In this document: piece by piece, positions 58,018 to 64,000 of the stretch
Layout of the letters: each line of letters starts with the position of its first letter
Numbering within the stretch: the stretch's first letter is position 1
NCBI GenBank assembly: GCA_029279945.1
Contig: JAJUHK010000006.1
Span: forward strand, 52,570 to 116,569
Source: Pseudidiomarina indica
GTDB taxonomy: Bacteria; Pseudomonadota; Gammaproteobacteria; Enterobacterales; Alteromonadaceae
DNA: 64,000 nucleotides
Direction: 5' to 3'
Made by a program: the position numbers and the translations under genes
The notes under the pieces: generated by a model
Seen by the model: the letters and a program-made list of their open reading frames with translations, nothing else
What the model was told of the DNA's origin: nothing
Database searches by the model: none

Positions 58018-59432
58018 TCGTTCGCATCAGGTAAGCTTTGCGCCAAATGGCTATGGCGAAGTAAATGAGCAGGAACGATGTCGGCAATTTCGCCACTTGT
58101 CACCAACTCGCGCATGCGTTGATCGAACCAGTCACGCAGTAACCGACCTTCACGGGTGTTATGAAACACGAGTTGTAAGGGTTGCGCTTCACGCAATTGG
58201 TGGGTGAAGTAACCGCTTTCAGACCAATCTGGCGCAGTATCGGCGTAACTTACCACAGCACTGACACGGTGCATATCGAGCATCGCGAAACAATCCAGTA
58301 CAGTATCAGCGTAGTAATAGGTAAGACCTTCGGGTAACAAGCTTTGGTAGTTATAACCGCCGACGTGGCAAATCGGGCGCTCGAGTGTACCAGCCAAGGC
58401 TTGGTCAATATCTTCTTGCGTTAACGTATACAGTTGTAGAGGTAAGTCATAATCGATATGAGTATTGGAACGAACGCTATTAGGAATAACTTGCGTGGGT
58501 GATACGCCAACCAGTATATCAAAACGCTGATCGGTAAAGCCCACGACTGCACGCTGGTAACTGTTGGTGTTTAGGCTAAGCGTGTCGGTAACAGGTTTAA
58601 ACACCGCGTTAAGAATTGCCCAGTAGGTACCGCTACCATTCATTTCAGCACGTTCTTCGATTAATCCAGAAGAGGCCGAGATGTGGTCAAAGTGTGGTGG
58701 TTCATCAAATAGATTACGCCGTTGAAAGATAACGTTGCGCTGCCGAAAAATGTCATTGATGCGGCCGGATTCATGCATTTTTTCCAACGTTTGGTTTAAT
58801 AGAGGAACCAAGTCAGCATGTTGTTGGTGTAGATAGTGATAACCTAAAAATGGATGTAAGGGCGTGAATACCAAGTGGGGGTGCTCGTGATACCCCAACT
58901 GATGCGCTTCAAAGATATTGAGAATAATCGCTTGGACGCGTTTATTGATGAATAGCAAATTCAGCTGCTGGATATCGACCGCTTGAATGGTCGGCCGGTC
59001 AAATTTATGTTGTTTGAGCAGTTGTGTCGAAGGTTGAACACCACCGACATAAGCTAGATTGTTGACGTCATCGAGGGTACACAGCCCGCATTCACGGCGA
59101 TCAGCGACCAGCACTAACTCGGATGCAAATAGTGGGAAGGGTACTTGAATAAGGTTCGGATATTGTTCATCTAAGTTAGGGATCCGCCCCATTTCACCAG
59201 CAATACGCCCTACATTAGCTTCGGTCAAACTACGGTTGCGCGGCATTTCTACGTAACGTAAGGAAATACCAAGCTCAGCGTAGGCTTCCTCTAAGATTTG
59301 TGCAACGGAGTCGGCGACAGGGCTCGGTTCTAGCGCGCGGAAGGTGAGCGTCAATGGCTGCTCGGCTGCAACGCCGATGGATGACGTGAATAACAATACG
59401 CACACCGCAAATAAGCGATTTCCCCAAGACAA
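58014..59432 (-). CDS. Tandem periplasmic solute-binding protein (SBP_bac_3-like)
   Basis: 472 residues, signal peptide to about residue 23. Two successive regions, about 25-240 and 250-455, each look like a class-3 solute-binding domain: the first has [28 protein letters not shown] and a late [21 protein letters not shown]; the second repeats the pattern (YWAILNAVF ... [25 protein letters not shown]). No permease, ATPase or kinase adjoins it, so its partner is unknown. The start is TTG with a strong AGAGGAG site 9 bp upstream. Convergent with trmL. Confidence 0.8.
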   Translation of the reverse strand: MSWGNRLFAVCVLLFTSSIGVAAEQPLTLTFRALEPSPVADSVAQILEEAYAELGISLRYVEMPRNRSLTEANVGRIAGEMGRIPNLDEQYPNLIQVPFPLFASELVLVADRRECGLCTLDDVNNLAYVGGVQPSTQLLKQHKFDRPTIQAVDIQQLNLLFINKRVQAIILNIFEAHQLGYHEHPHLVFTPLHPFLGYHYLHQQHADLVPLLNQTLEKMHESGRINDIFRQRNVIFQRRNLFDEPPHFDHISASSGLIEERAEMNGSGTYWAILNAVFKPVTDTLSLNTNSYQRAVVGFTDQRFDILVGVSPTQVIPNSVRSNTHIDYDLPLQLYTLTQEDIDQALAGTLERPICHVGGYNYQSLLPEGLTYYYADTVLDCFAMLDMHRVSAVVSYADTAPDWSESGYFTHQLREAQPLQLVFHNTREGRLLRDWFDQRMRELVTSGEIADIVPAHLLRHSHLAQSLPDAND

Positions 59433-59498
59433 TTACCACACTCCTCTTATACTATTTAAGCACTGATCAAACCTTACAGAGTATAACAGGTCAAACGC

Positions 59499-59533
59499 TT
59501 ATACGACGAATCAATCGTTGACGTTTCGTATAA
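59499..59533. promoter_or_regulatory. Inverted repeat before the S51-like gene
   Basis: TTATACGA (59499-59506) and TCGTATAA (59526-59533), 8-bp perfect arms, 40 bp before the downstream gene and about 67 bp before the divergent one. Possible operator. Confidence 0.35.
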
Positions 59534-59572
59534 ATGTCGTTAGGTTGAGCGCCTTAATTCTAGGAGTCTGAC

Positions 59573-61267
59573 ATGAAATCTTCAATTCGAAACGCACTGA
59601 TCATTGGTGGTGTCCTACTGAGTTTAGCAGGGTCAATGCAGGCGTTAGCGCAATCTACCGAGCGCCCCACCGGCCCCGATTACCAATTGTTTTTGATAGG
59701 TGATGAACTGGTTCTATGCGGGAGCCTAGCTTGGCAAGAGTGCTTTGATACGGATTGGTTGGATCCAGAAACCATGCGTACTGAGCGGTATGTTAATCTC
59801 GTTGGTGAGCAGGTAAAACACTTGCTTGATGATAGTAACTGGCCGAGCCATCGTCGTACCGTGCGTGATGATGTCAAAGACGCCATCGCGATTATTTATG
59901 AACGACTCAATATTGACGTCGTTACCGAACGGACTTTCCATGAAGAGTTCACACGCCGCGTCACGCGTCATCTATATGACAGTTTGTCAGAGCGTGAATG
60001 GAACATGATCATTGATCACCTCGAGTTACCAGCGCCAGTTGGTAAACCCAACGTAGCACAAATCAAAATGCTCAAAGTACGCGCAAAAGAAGAAATTTTG
60101 CGGGCATTTTTAGCCGAAGCTGACAAAGTTCGTGGCGCTGAGAATCGGTCAACACGAATTGCTGTGGCGGCGGCCGGTGCACGAGACCCATTCACCACAG
60201 TAGAACCTTATTTAAATGCACTTGAAGGCCTCGGCGCTGAAGTACAATGGTTGCCAATTGATGCGGCAGTCAATCGAGCGCAGCGGACAAAGCAATGTGA
60301 CAATCTCGTCGAATTACGGGAACAAGAGTTACATACTTGGCGTCGTGCCGAGGTATTCCCAGAGCTGCATCACCATCAGGTAGAATTTTGTAAGACGCCG
60401 TTGGCGGGCCCTAAAATGGTTGATTGGGCTGATGCGGTGTTGATTGTTGGCGAAGATCCTGGCCTCGTTCGCAAGGCGTTCCTAGACCCAATGAGTCAGC
60501 CGACAGACCTCATGACCAGCATCGCGCTAAAAATGCGTGCAAATCGGTTGATCGTTGCGGCCACAGCTGATGCCATGAATGCCATGACCAGCAAAGCCAT
60601 GATTGCTGGTGGTATGAGTGCTGAAGCACTACGTTCTGGCGCCGTGGCTGGTGAAGCACCGAGCGCGAACTGTGATCGGGACGAAAGCTGTCCGCGCAGT
60701 ATGAATGTGGATAGTACGGCGTATCATCCATTAGGTGGATTAGGGTTGTTGCCATTGGCTACCCTCGACAGCCGTTTCTCTGATTTAGGCCGACATGGCC
60801 GCTTATTGCGGGTTGCTGCAGCAAACAAAGTACCCTTGGCTGTAGGGGTTGACCGCCGCACCGCATTGGCTGTGAACGTGTTGACCGGCCGCTTTAAAGT
60901 GGTGGGCGAGCGTGGCGTATTTATTGGTGAAGCTGCGCAAGAAACTGATCAAGCCGTTGCCGCCACGTTCCATTATCTTGTGGGTGGCTCACAAGGCCGT
61001 TTCACCACCGACAGCATCGCTGATGTACAATTTGCTGAGCATGATGGCGTTGTTGCTGAAGCGCCCACCACAAGATTTTTAAACAACCGTGGTATGGTCG
61101 ATTCCATGCGGTTATTATGCCAAGGCCGTGACTCAGTGAATTTGATCGAAAACGAATTCCGGTTGTTGGTGGTTGCCGATGATAACTCGCAACGACAAAA
61201 AGCCGGCGGTGAATGCCAAGTCACTAACGCACGAGTTGGCCTATCGTGGCAACCTGAGCGTTGGTAA
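59573..61267 (+). CDS. Secreted cyanophycinase-like (peptidase S51 fold) protein, probably inactive
   Basis: 564 residues. Signal peptide (cleavage after ALA, about 26), an N-terminal helical extension to about 190 with no known domain, then an S51 fold: ADAVLIVGEDPGLVRKAFLD (286-305), a strand into VAATADAM (328-335), MIAGGMSAEAL, GGLGLLPLATLDSRFSDLGRHGRLL (388-412) and GVDRRTALAVN (425-435). In cyanophycinase the matching sites are GTSAGA (Ser nucleophile), DQHF (His) and IDEDTA (Glu); here they read Thr331, Arg401 and Arg428. The triad therefore seems lost. Function unknown. AGGAG site 6 bp from ATG. pyrE follows by 49 bp. Confidence 0.75.
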   Translation: MKSSIRNALIIGGVLLSLAGSMQALAQSTERPTGPDYQLFLIGDELVLCGSLAWQECFDTDWLDPETMRTERYVNLVGEQVKHLLDDSNWPSHRRTVRDDVKDAIAIIYERLNIDVVTERTFHEEFTRRVTRHLYDSLSEREWNMIIDHLELPAPVGKPNVAQIKMLKVRAKEEILRAFLAEADKVRGAENRSTRIAVAAAGARDPFTTVEPYLNALEGLGAEVQWLPIDAAVNRAQRTKQCDNLVELREQELHTWRRAEVFPELHHHQVEFCKTPLAGPKMVDWADAVLIVGEDPGLVRKAFLDPMSQPTDLMTSIALKMRANRLIVAATADAMNAMTSKAMIAGGMSAEALRSGAVAGEAPSANCDRDESCPRSMNVDSTAYHPLGGLGLLPLATLDSRFSDLGRHGRLLRVAAANKVPLAVGVDRRTALAVNVLTGRFKVVGERGVFIGEAAQETDQAVAATFHYLVGGSQGRFTTDSIADVQFAEHDGVVAEAPTTRFLNNRGMVDSMRLLCQGRDSVNLIENEFRLLVVADDNSQRQKAGGECQVTNARVGLSWQPERW

Positions 61268-61316
61268 GCGCATCGTGAAATTATTCAGTTACATTGGTTA
61301 AGTTGGAACAGTTGGA

Positions 61317-61970
61317 ATGAAAGCCTACCAAAAAGAGTTTATTGAGTTTGCCATTGAACGTGGTGTCTTAAAATTTGGCGAGTTTACCCTGAAATCAGGC
61401 CGTACTAGCCCATATTTTTTTAATGCTGGGTTGTTTAACCAAGGTGCAGATCTTGCCCGCCTTGGGCGGTTTTATGCCGCAGCACTACAAGACAGCGGCG
61501 TGGAATATGATGTGTTGTTTGGCCCAGCGTACAAAGGTATTCCGATTGCGACCGCCGCAGCCATAGCTCTGTTTGATGTCTATCAGAAGAACGTGCCCTA
61601 TTGCTTTAATCGTAAAGAAAAGAAAGATCACGGCGAAGGCGGTAACTTAGTTGGTTCTCCGTTACAAGGCAAAGTGATGTTGGTGGATGACGTGATTACC
61701 GCTGGAACTGCAATTCGTGAATCGATGGAGCTCGTGCACGCTAATGGTGCTCAATTGGCGGGTGTGTTGATTGCGTTAGATCGCCAAGAAAAAGGCCAAG
61801 GTGAGCTTAGTGCTATTCAAGAAGTAGAACGAGACTACCATGCGCCGGTGATCAGCATTGTGAAACTGAATGATGTGATTCAATACATTAGCGACTCACC
61901 AGAATTGGCGTCATATGTAGAGCAGGTGACTCGTTATCGGGAGCAATATGGTGTGGCTACCGGCGTATAA
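61317..61970 (+). CDS. pyrE: Orotate phosphoribosyltransferase
   Basis: Makes OMP from orotate and PRPP. 217 residues with [31 protein letters not shown] and the PRPP motif [13 protein letters not shown]. In E. coli it lies behind rph with an attenuator; here rph is convergent, so that control is absent. Weak ribosome site. Confidence 0.97.
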   Translation: MKAYQKEFIEFAIERGVLKFGEFTLKSGRTSPYFFNAGLFNQGADLARLGRFYAAALQDSGVEYDVLFGPAYKGIPIATAAAIALFDVYQKNVPYCFNRKEKKDHGEGGNLVGSPLQGKVMLVDDVITAGTAIRESMELVHANGAQLAGVLIALDRQEKGQGELSAIQEVERDYHAPVISIVKLNDVIQYISDSPELASYVEQVTRYREQYGVATGV

Positions 61971-61977
61971 CGCCGGT
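61959..61977 (+). terminator. Hairpin across the pyrE stop codon
   Basis: ACCGGCG-TATAA-CGCCGGT, a GC-rich 7-bp stem with the stop codon TAA in the loop, between convergent pyrE and rph. No T run. Confidence 0.5.
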
Positions 61978-61997
61978 CAACCCTTATCTGTAAAAGT

Positions 61998-62711
61998 TTA
62001 AGCGAGCGCTTGTTTTTGCAAGTCCATTAACTCGCGAATCGCCTGACGGGCGAGCTTGAGCATGTCATTCATGTCTTCCATAGAAAATGGCTCGCCTTCA
62101 GCAGTACCTTGCACTTCAATAAACTGACCAGCTTCGGTCATGACCACGTTCATGTCGGTTTCTGCTTTAGAGTCCTCAGGATAATCCAAATCGACCACCG
62201 CATGACCTTCGTACATTCCCACCGAAATCGCAGCCACTAAGCCTTTAAGAGGGTTAGTTTTAACCAGCCCTTCTTTGCGCATCCAGTTCAGCGCATCAAC
62301 TAACGCTACACAAGCACCAGTAATAGCCGCGGTACGGGTACCACCATCAGCTTGTAACACGTCACAGTCGATTGTGATGGTGTTCTCGCCTAATGCCGTT
62401 AAATCAACGCAAGCACGCAACGACCGACCGATCAAGCGTTGAATTTCGACGGTACGCCCCCCTTGTTTACCTCGTGCTGCTTCGCGATCCATTCGCGAAT
62501 GGGTGGAGCGTGGTAACATGCCATATTCGGCGGTTACCCAACCTTGCCCTTTGCCCTTTAAAAAGCGTGGCACGCTACGGTCAACGCTGGCGGTACACAA
62601 TACCTTGGTGTCTCCAAACTCGATAAGCACAGAACCTTCTGCGTGGCGGGTAAAATGGCGAGTAATTGTGACTGGACGAATCTGTTGTGCAGTACGGCCG
62701 CTTGGACGCAT
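61998..62711 (-). CDS. rph: Ribonuclease PH
   Basis: Phosphorolytic 3' exoribonuclease trimming tRNA and rRNA ends. 237 residues, intact, with [45 protein letters not shown] and QGTAEG. Divergent from yicC and convergent with pyrE. Confidence 0.97.
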   Translation of the reverse strand: MRPSGRTAQQIRPVTITRHFTRHAEGSVLIEFGDTKVLCTASVDRSVPRFLKGKGQGWVTAEYGMLPRSTHSRMDREAARGKQGGRTVEIQRLIGRSLRACVDLTALGENTITIDCDVLQADGGTRTAAITGACVALVDALNWMRKEGLVKTNPLKGLVAAISVGMYEGHAVVDLDYPEDSKAETDMNVVMTEAGQFIEVQGTAEGEPFSMEDMNDMLKLARQAIRELMDLQKQALA

Positions 62712-62830
62712 AGGGAGCTCCTCTAATCCTGATGCTAAAAAGTCGGCGAATTATATCAGAACTTCATGCAAAATTCCGTTGCTTTAGAAGAGGTGATAAA
62801 CTACCGCCATTCACCTATTGAGGATAGAAC

Positions 62831-63697
62831 ATGATTCAGTCAATGACGGGCTATGCGCGCCACGAATTTAAAGCCGATTGGGGCACTGCAACATGGGAGA
62901 TGCGGTCAGTCAACCAACGTTACTTAGAAACGTACTTTCGCCTGCCAGAACAAATTCGTTCGTTAGAAAACCCGTTGCGGGAACGGCTCCGTAAGCAGTT
63001 ACAGCGCGGCAAGGTGGAATGTAATTTACGTATTCAAATTGAGCAGCAGCAAGTAGACGGTGGATTAAACCTTAATGAGGAGCTGGCGCGTAACGTGATT
63101 TCGTCAGCGAACTGGGTTGCTAACCAATGCTCGAGCGCTCAAATCAACCCACTTGATGTGCTGCGTTGGCCAGGTGTCGTGGCGCAACAAGAAGAAGACA
63201 TGGACAAAATTCAGGCGGATGTTGTTGCCGCTTTTGAAACCTGTTTAGCTGAATTCATTAGCAACCGCGCCAGTGAAGGGAAAGCCTTAGAACGGATGAT
63301 CGACGAGCGCTTAGAAGGCATTTCTGAACAAGTGGCGATGGTGCGTGTGCGCATGCCAGAAGTACTGCAATGGCAACGAGAAAAGCTACTGGCGCGCTTC
63401 GAAGAAGCCAACATCGAACTAGACCCACAGCGTTTAGAAGCGGAAATGGTATTGCTGGCGCAAAAAACCGACGTCGCTGAAGAGCTCGACCGGTTATCAG
63501 CACACGTCATTGAGACCCGCAAAATTCTGCGCAAAGGCGGAGCTTGTGGTCGCCGCCTTGATTTCATGATGCAAGAGTTCAACCGTGAAGCCAACACACT
63601 TGGCTCAAAATCAATCAACACCGACATCACCGCCGCCGCCGTTGAACTGAAGGTATTGATTGAGCAAATGCGGGAGCAGATTCAAAACATCGAATAA
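62831..63697 (+). CDS. yicC: YicC-family endoribonuclease
   Basis: 288 residues, same as E. coli YicC (287), beginning MIQSMTGYAR and ending EQMREQIQNIE, with GKVECNLRI and the C-terminal DUF1732 segment GGACGRRLDFMMQEFNREANTLGSKS. E. coli YicC is an endoribonuclease affecting RyhB turnover. It is intact up to its stop, but its 3' end is a known island insertion site and an integrase gene begins 196 bp downstream. Confidence 0.96.
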   Translation: MIQSMTGYARHEFKADWGTATWEMRSVNQRYLETYFRLPEQIRSLENPLRERLRKQLQRGKVECNLRIQIEQQQVDGGLNLNEELARNVISSANWVANQCSSAQINPLDVLRWPGVVAQQEEDMDKIQADVVAAFETCLAEFISNRASEGKALERMIDERLEGISEQVAMVRVRMPEVLQWQREKLLARFEEANIELDPQRLEAEMVLLAQKTDVAEELDRLSAHVIETRKILRKGGACGRRLDFMMQEFNREANTLGSKSINTDITAAAVELKVLIEQMREQIQNIE

Positions 63698-63734
63698 TTT
63701 TCTTTACGCTGTCTGATATTTTCCTGATGCTTCC

Positions 63735-63759
63735 AAAGCCCTTTTAAATAGAGGGCTTT
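63735..63759 (+). terminator. Terminator after yicC
   Basis: 8-bp stem AAAGCCCT / AGGGCTTT with a 9-nt loop, followed by GTTGTTTCT. Placed 37 bp after the yicC stop. If attL is at the yicC end, this hairpin belongs to the island. Confidence 0.75.
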
Positions 63760-63805
63760 GTTGTTTCTGAAGCTTCCTGGTTTTTCCGTTGCGTAGCAGT
63801 TTTGT

Positions 63806-63857
63806 GGTGAGTGCGGCGGTGAGTATGAAACAGTTGTGAAAAACCAGAATGGTGAGT
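63806..63857 (+). repeat. Three short direct repeats before the integrase gene
   Basis: GGTGAGT occurs at 63806-63812, 63818-63824 and 63851-63857 in the 196-bp gap between yicC and the integrase. Repeats in this position can be arm-type integrase sites. Seven bases is short, so chance is not excluded. Confidence 0.35.
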
Positions 63858-63893
63858 ACTTTCTTGTAAAGAGTTTAAGAGAGGTACGCAACC

Positions 63894-64000
63894 ATGGCCA
63901 CGTTAACCGCAACGAAAATCGCATCATTGGACAGAAATAAACAACACGGAAAATATGCCGACGGTCTCGGTTTGTATTTTGTGGTCCCAAAGAAAGGGCA
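63894..64000 (+). CDS. Tyrosine integrase, N-terminal fragment (arm-binding domain)
   Basis: The first 35 codons of a gene cut by the right edge: MATLTATKIASLDRNKQ followed by HGKYADGLGLYFVVPKKG. The pattern T-x-x-x-I-x-x-L ... ADGxGLYxxV is the hallmark of the N-terminal arm-DNA-binding domain (DUF4102) of P4-type tyrosine recombinases. GAGAGG 9 bp before the ATG. It is too short for the catalytic domain to be seen, but it marks the left part of an integrated element next to yicC. Confidence 0.85.
   Translation, partial: MATLTATKIASLDRNKQHGKYADGLGLYFVVPKKG

Noticed and set aside
63894..64000. Prophage as the source of the integrase
   Set aside because: Not excluded, but no phage gene is visible, and the yicC site and the P4-type N-terminus favour a genomic island.
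1..64000. CRISPR arrays, rRNA, tRNA, IS elements or toxin-antitoxin pairs
   Set aside because: I looked for regular repeats, transposase motifs, tRNA-like cloverleaf arms and small paired genes and found none that stood up.

Overview
The window is a stretch of ordinary gammaproteobacterial chromosome, about half G+C and almost fully coding. Gene content and order point to a marine Alteromonadales-type bacterium, most likely near Idiomarina/Pseudidiomarina. This is an inference, based on the argCBFGH(A) operon with the lyase/acetyltransferase fusion, the rpmE - malic enzyme - priA - argS - SPOR protein - hslVU - rraA order, and a complete histidine-utilisation set. I see no rRNA, tRNA, CRISPR array, insertion sequence or clear pseudogene.

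Layout. 1-6688 (minus): compact pilMN-(OP fusion)-Q, then aroK-aroB-dam-elaA, the last cut by the left edge. 6860-9322: divergent mrcA (PBP1A). 9330-12322: metL and divergent metJ, with met boxes between. 12342-18162 (minus): argCBFGH(A) behind two ARG boxes. 18447-27235 (plus): rpmE, malic enzyme, priA, argS, ftsN-like, hslVU, rraA. 27242-33539: histidine degradation (hutG, hutI, hutC, hutU, hutH). 33536-36060 (minus): small TraR/DksA protein, madA, dtd, yihY. 36184-41289: DUF2959 lipoprotein, AcrR-like regulator, trhA, typA, CNNM-type protein. 41389-45811: Fur-box-controlled TonB receptor facing a PepSY-DUF2271 fusion and a DUF4198 protein. 45934-50029: RND efflux pair. 50177-54348: glnA, a small membrane protein, glnL (ntrB), glnG (ntrC). 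54467-57509: cpxR, cpxA, pldB-like hydrolase. 57553-63697: trmL, a tandem solute-binding protein, a secreted S51-like protein, pyrE, rph, yicC. 63894-end: start of a tyrosine integrase just downstream of yicC.

Regulation is unusually readable. I can point to MetJ, ArgR, HutC-type, AcrR-type, Fur, NtrC/sigma54, sigma32 and possible CpxR sites, each beside the gene it should control. The glnA control region looks like the E. coli one: a sigma70 promoter overlapped by two NtrC sites, then a sigma54 promoter.

No complete, undescribed multigene system is visible here. The best leads are the integrase at the 3' end of yicC, probably the first gene of a genomic island lying to the right of the window; a secreted S51 (cyanophycinase-like) protein that seems to have lost its whole catalytic triad; a PilO-PilP fusion in a reduced pilus operon; a hairpin that hides the hslV ribosome binding site; and two 19-bp direct repeats flanking the RND pump promoter.
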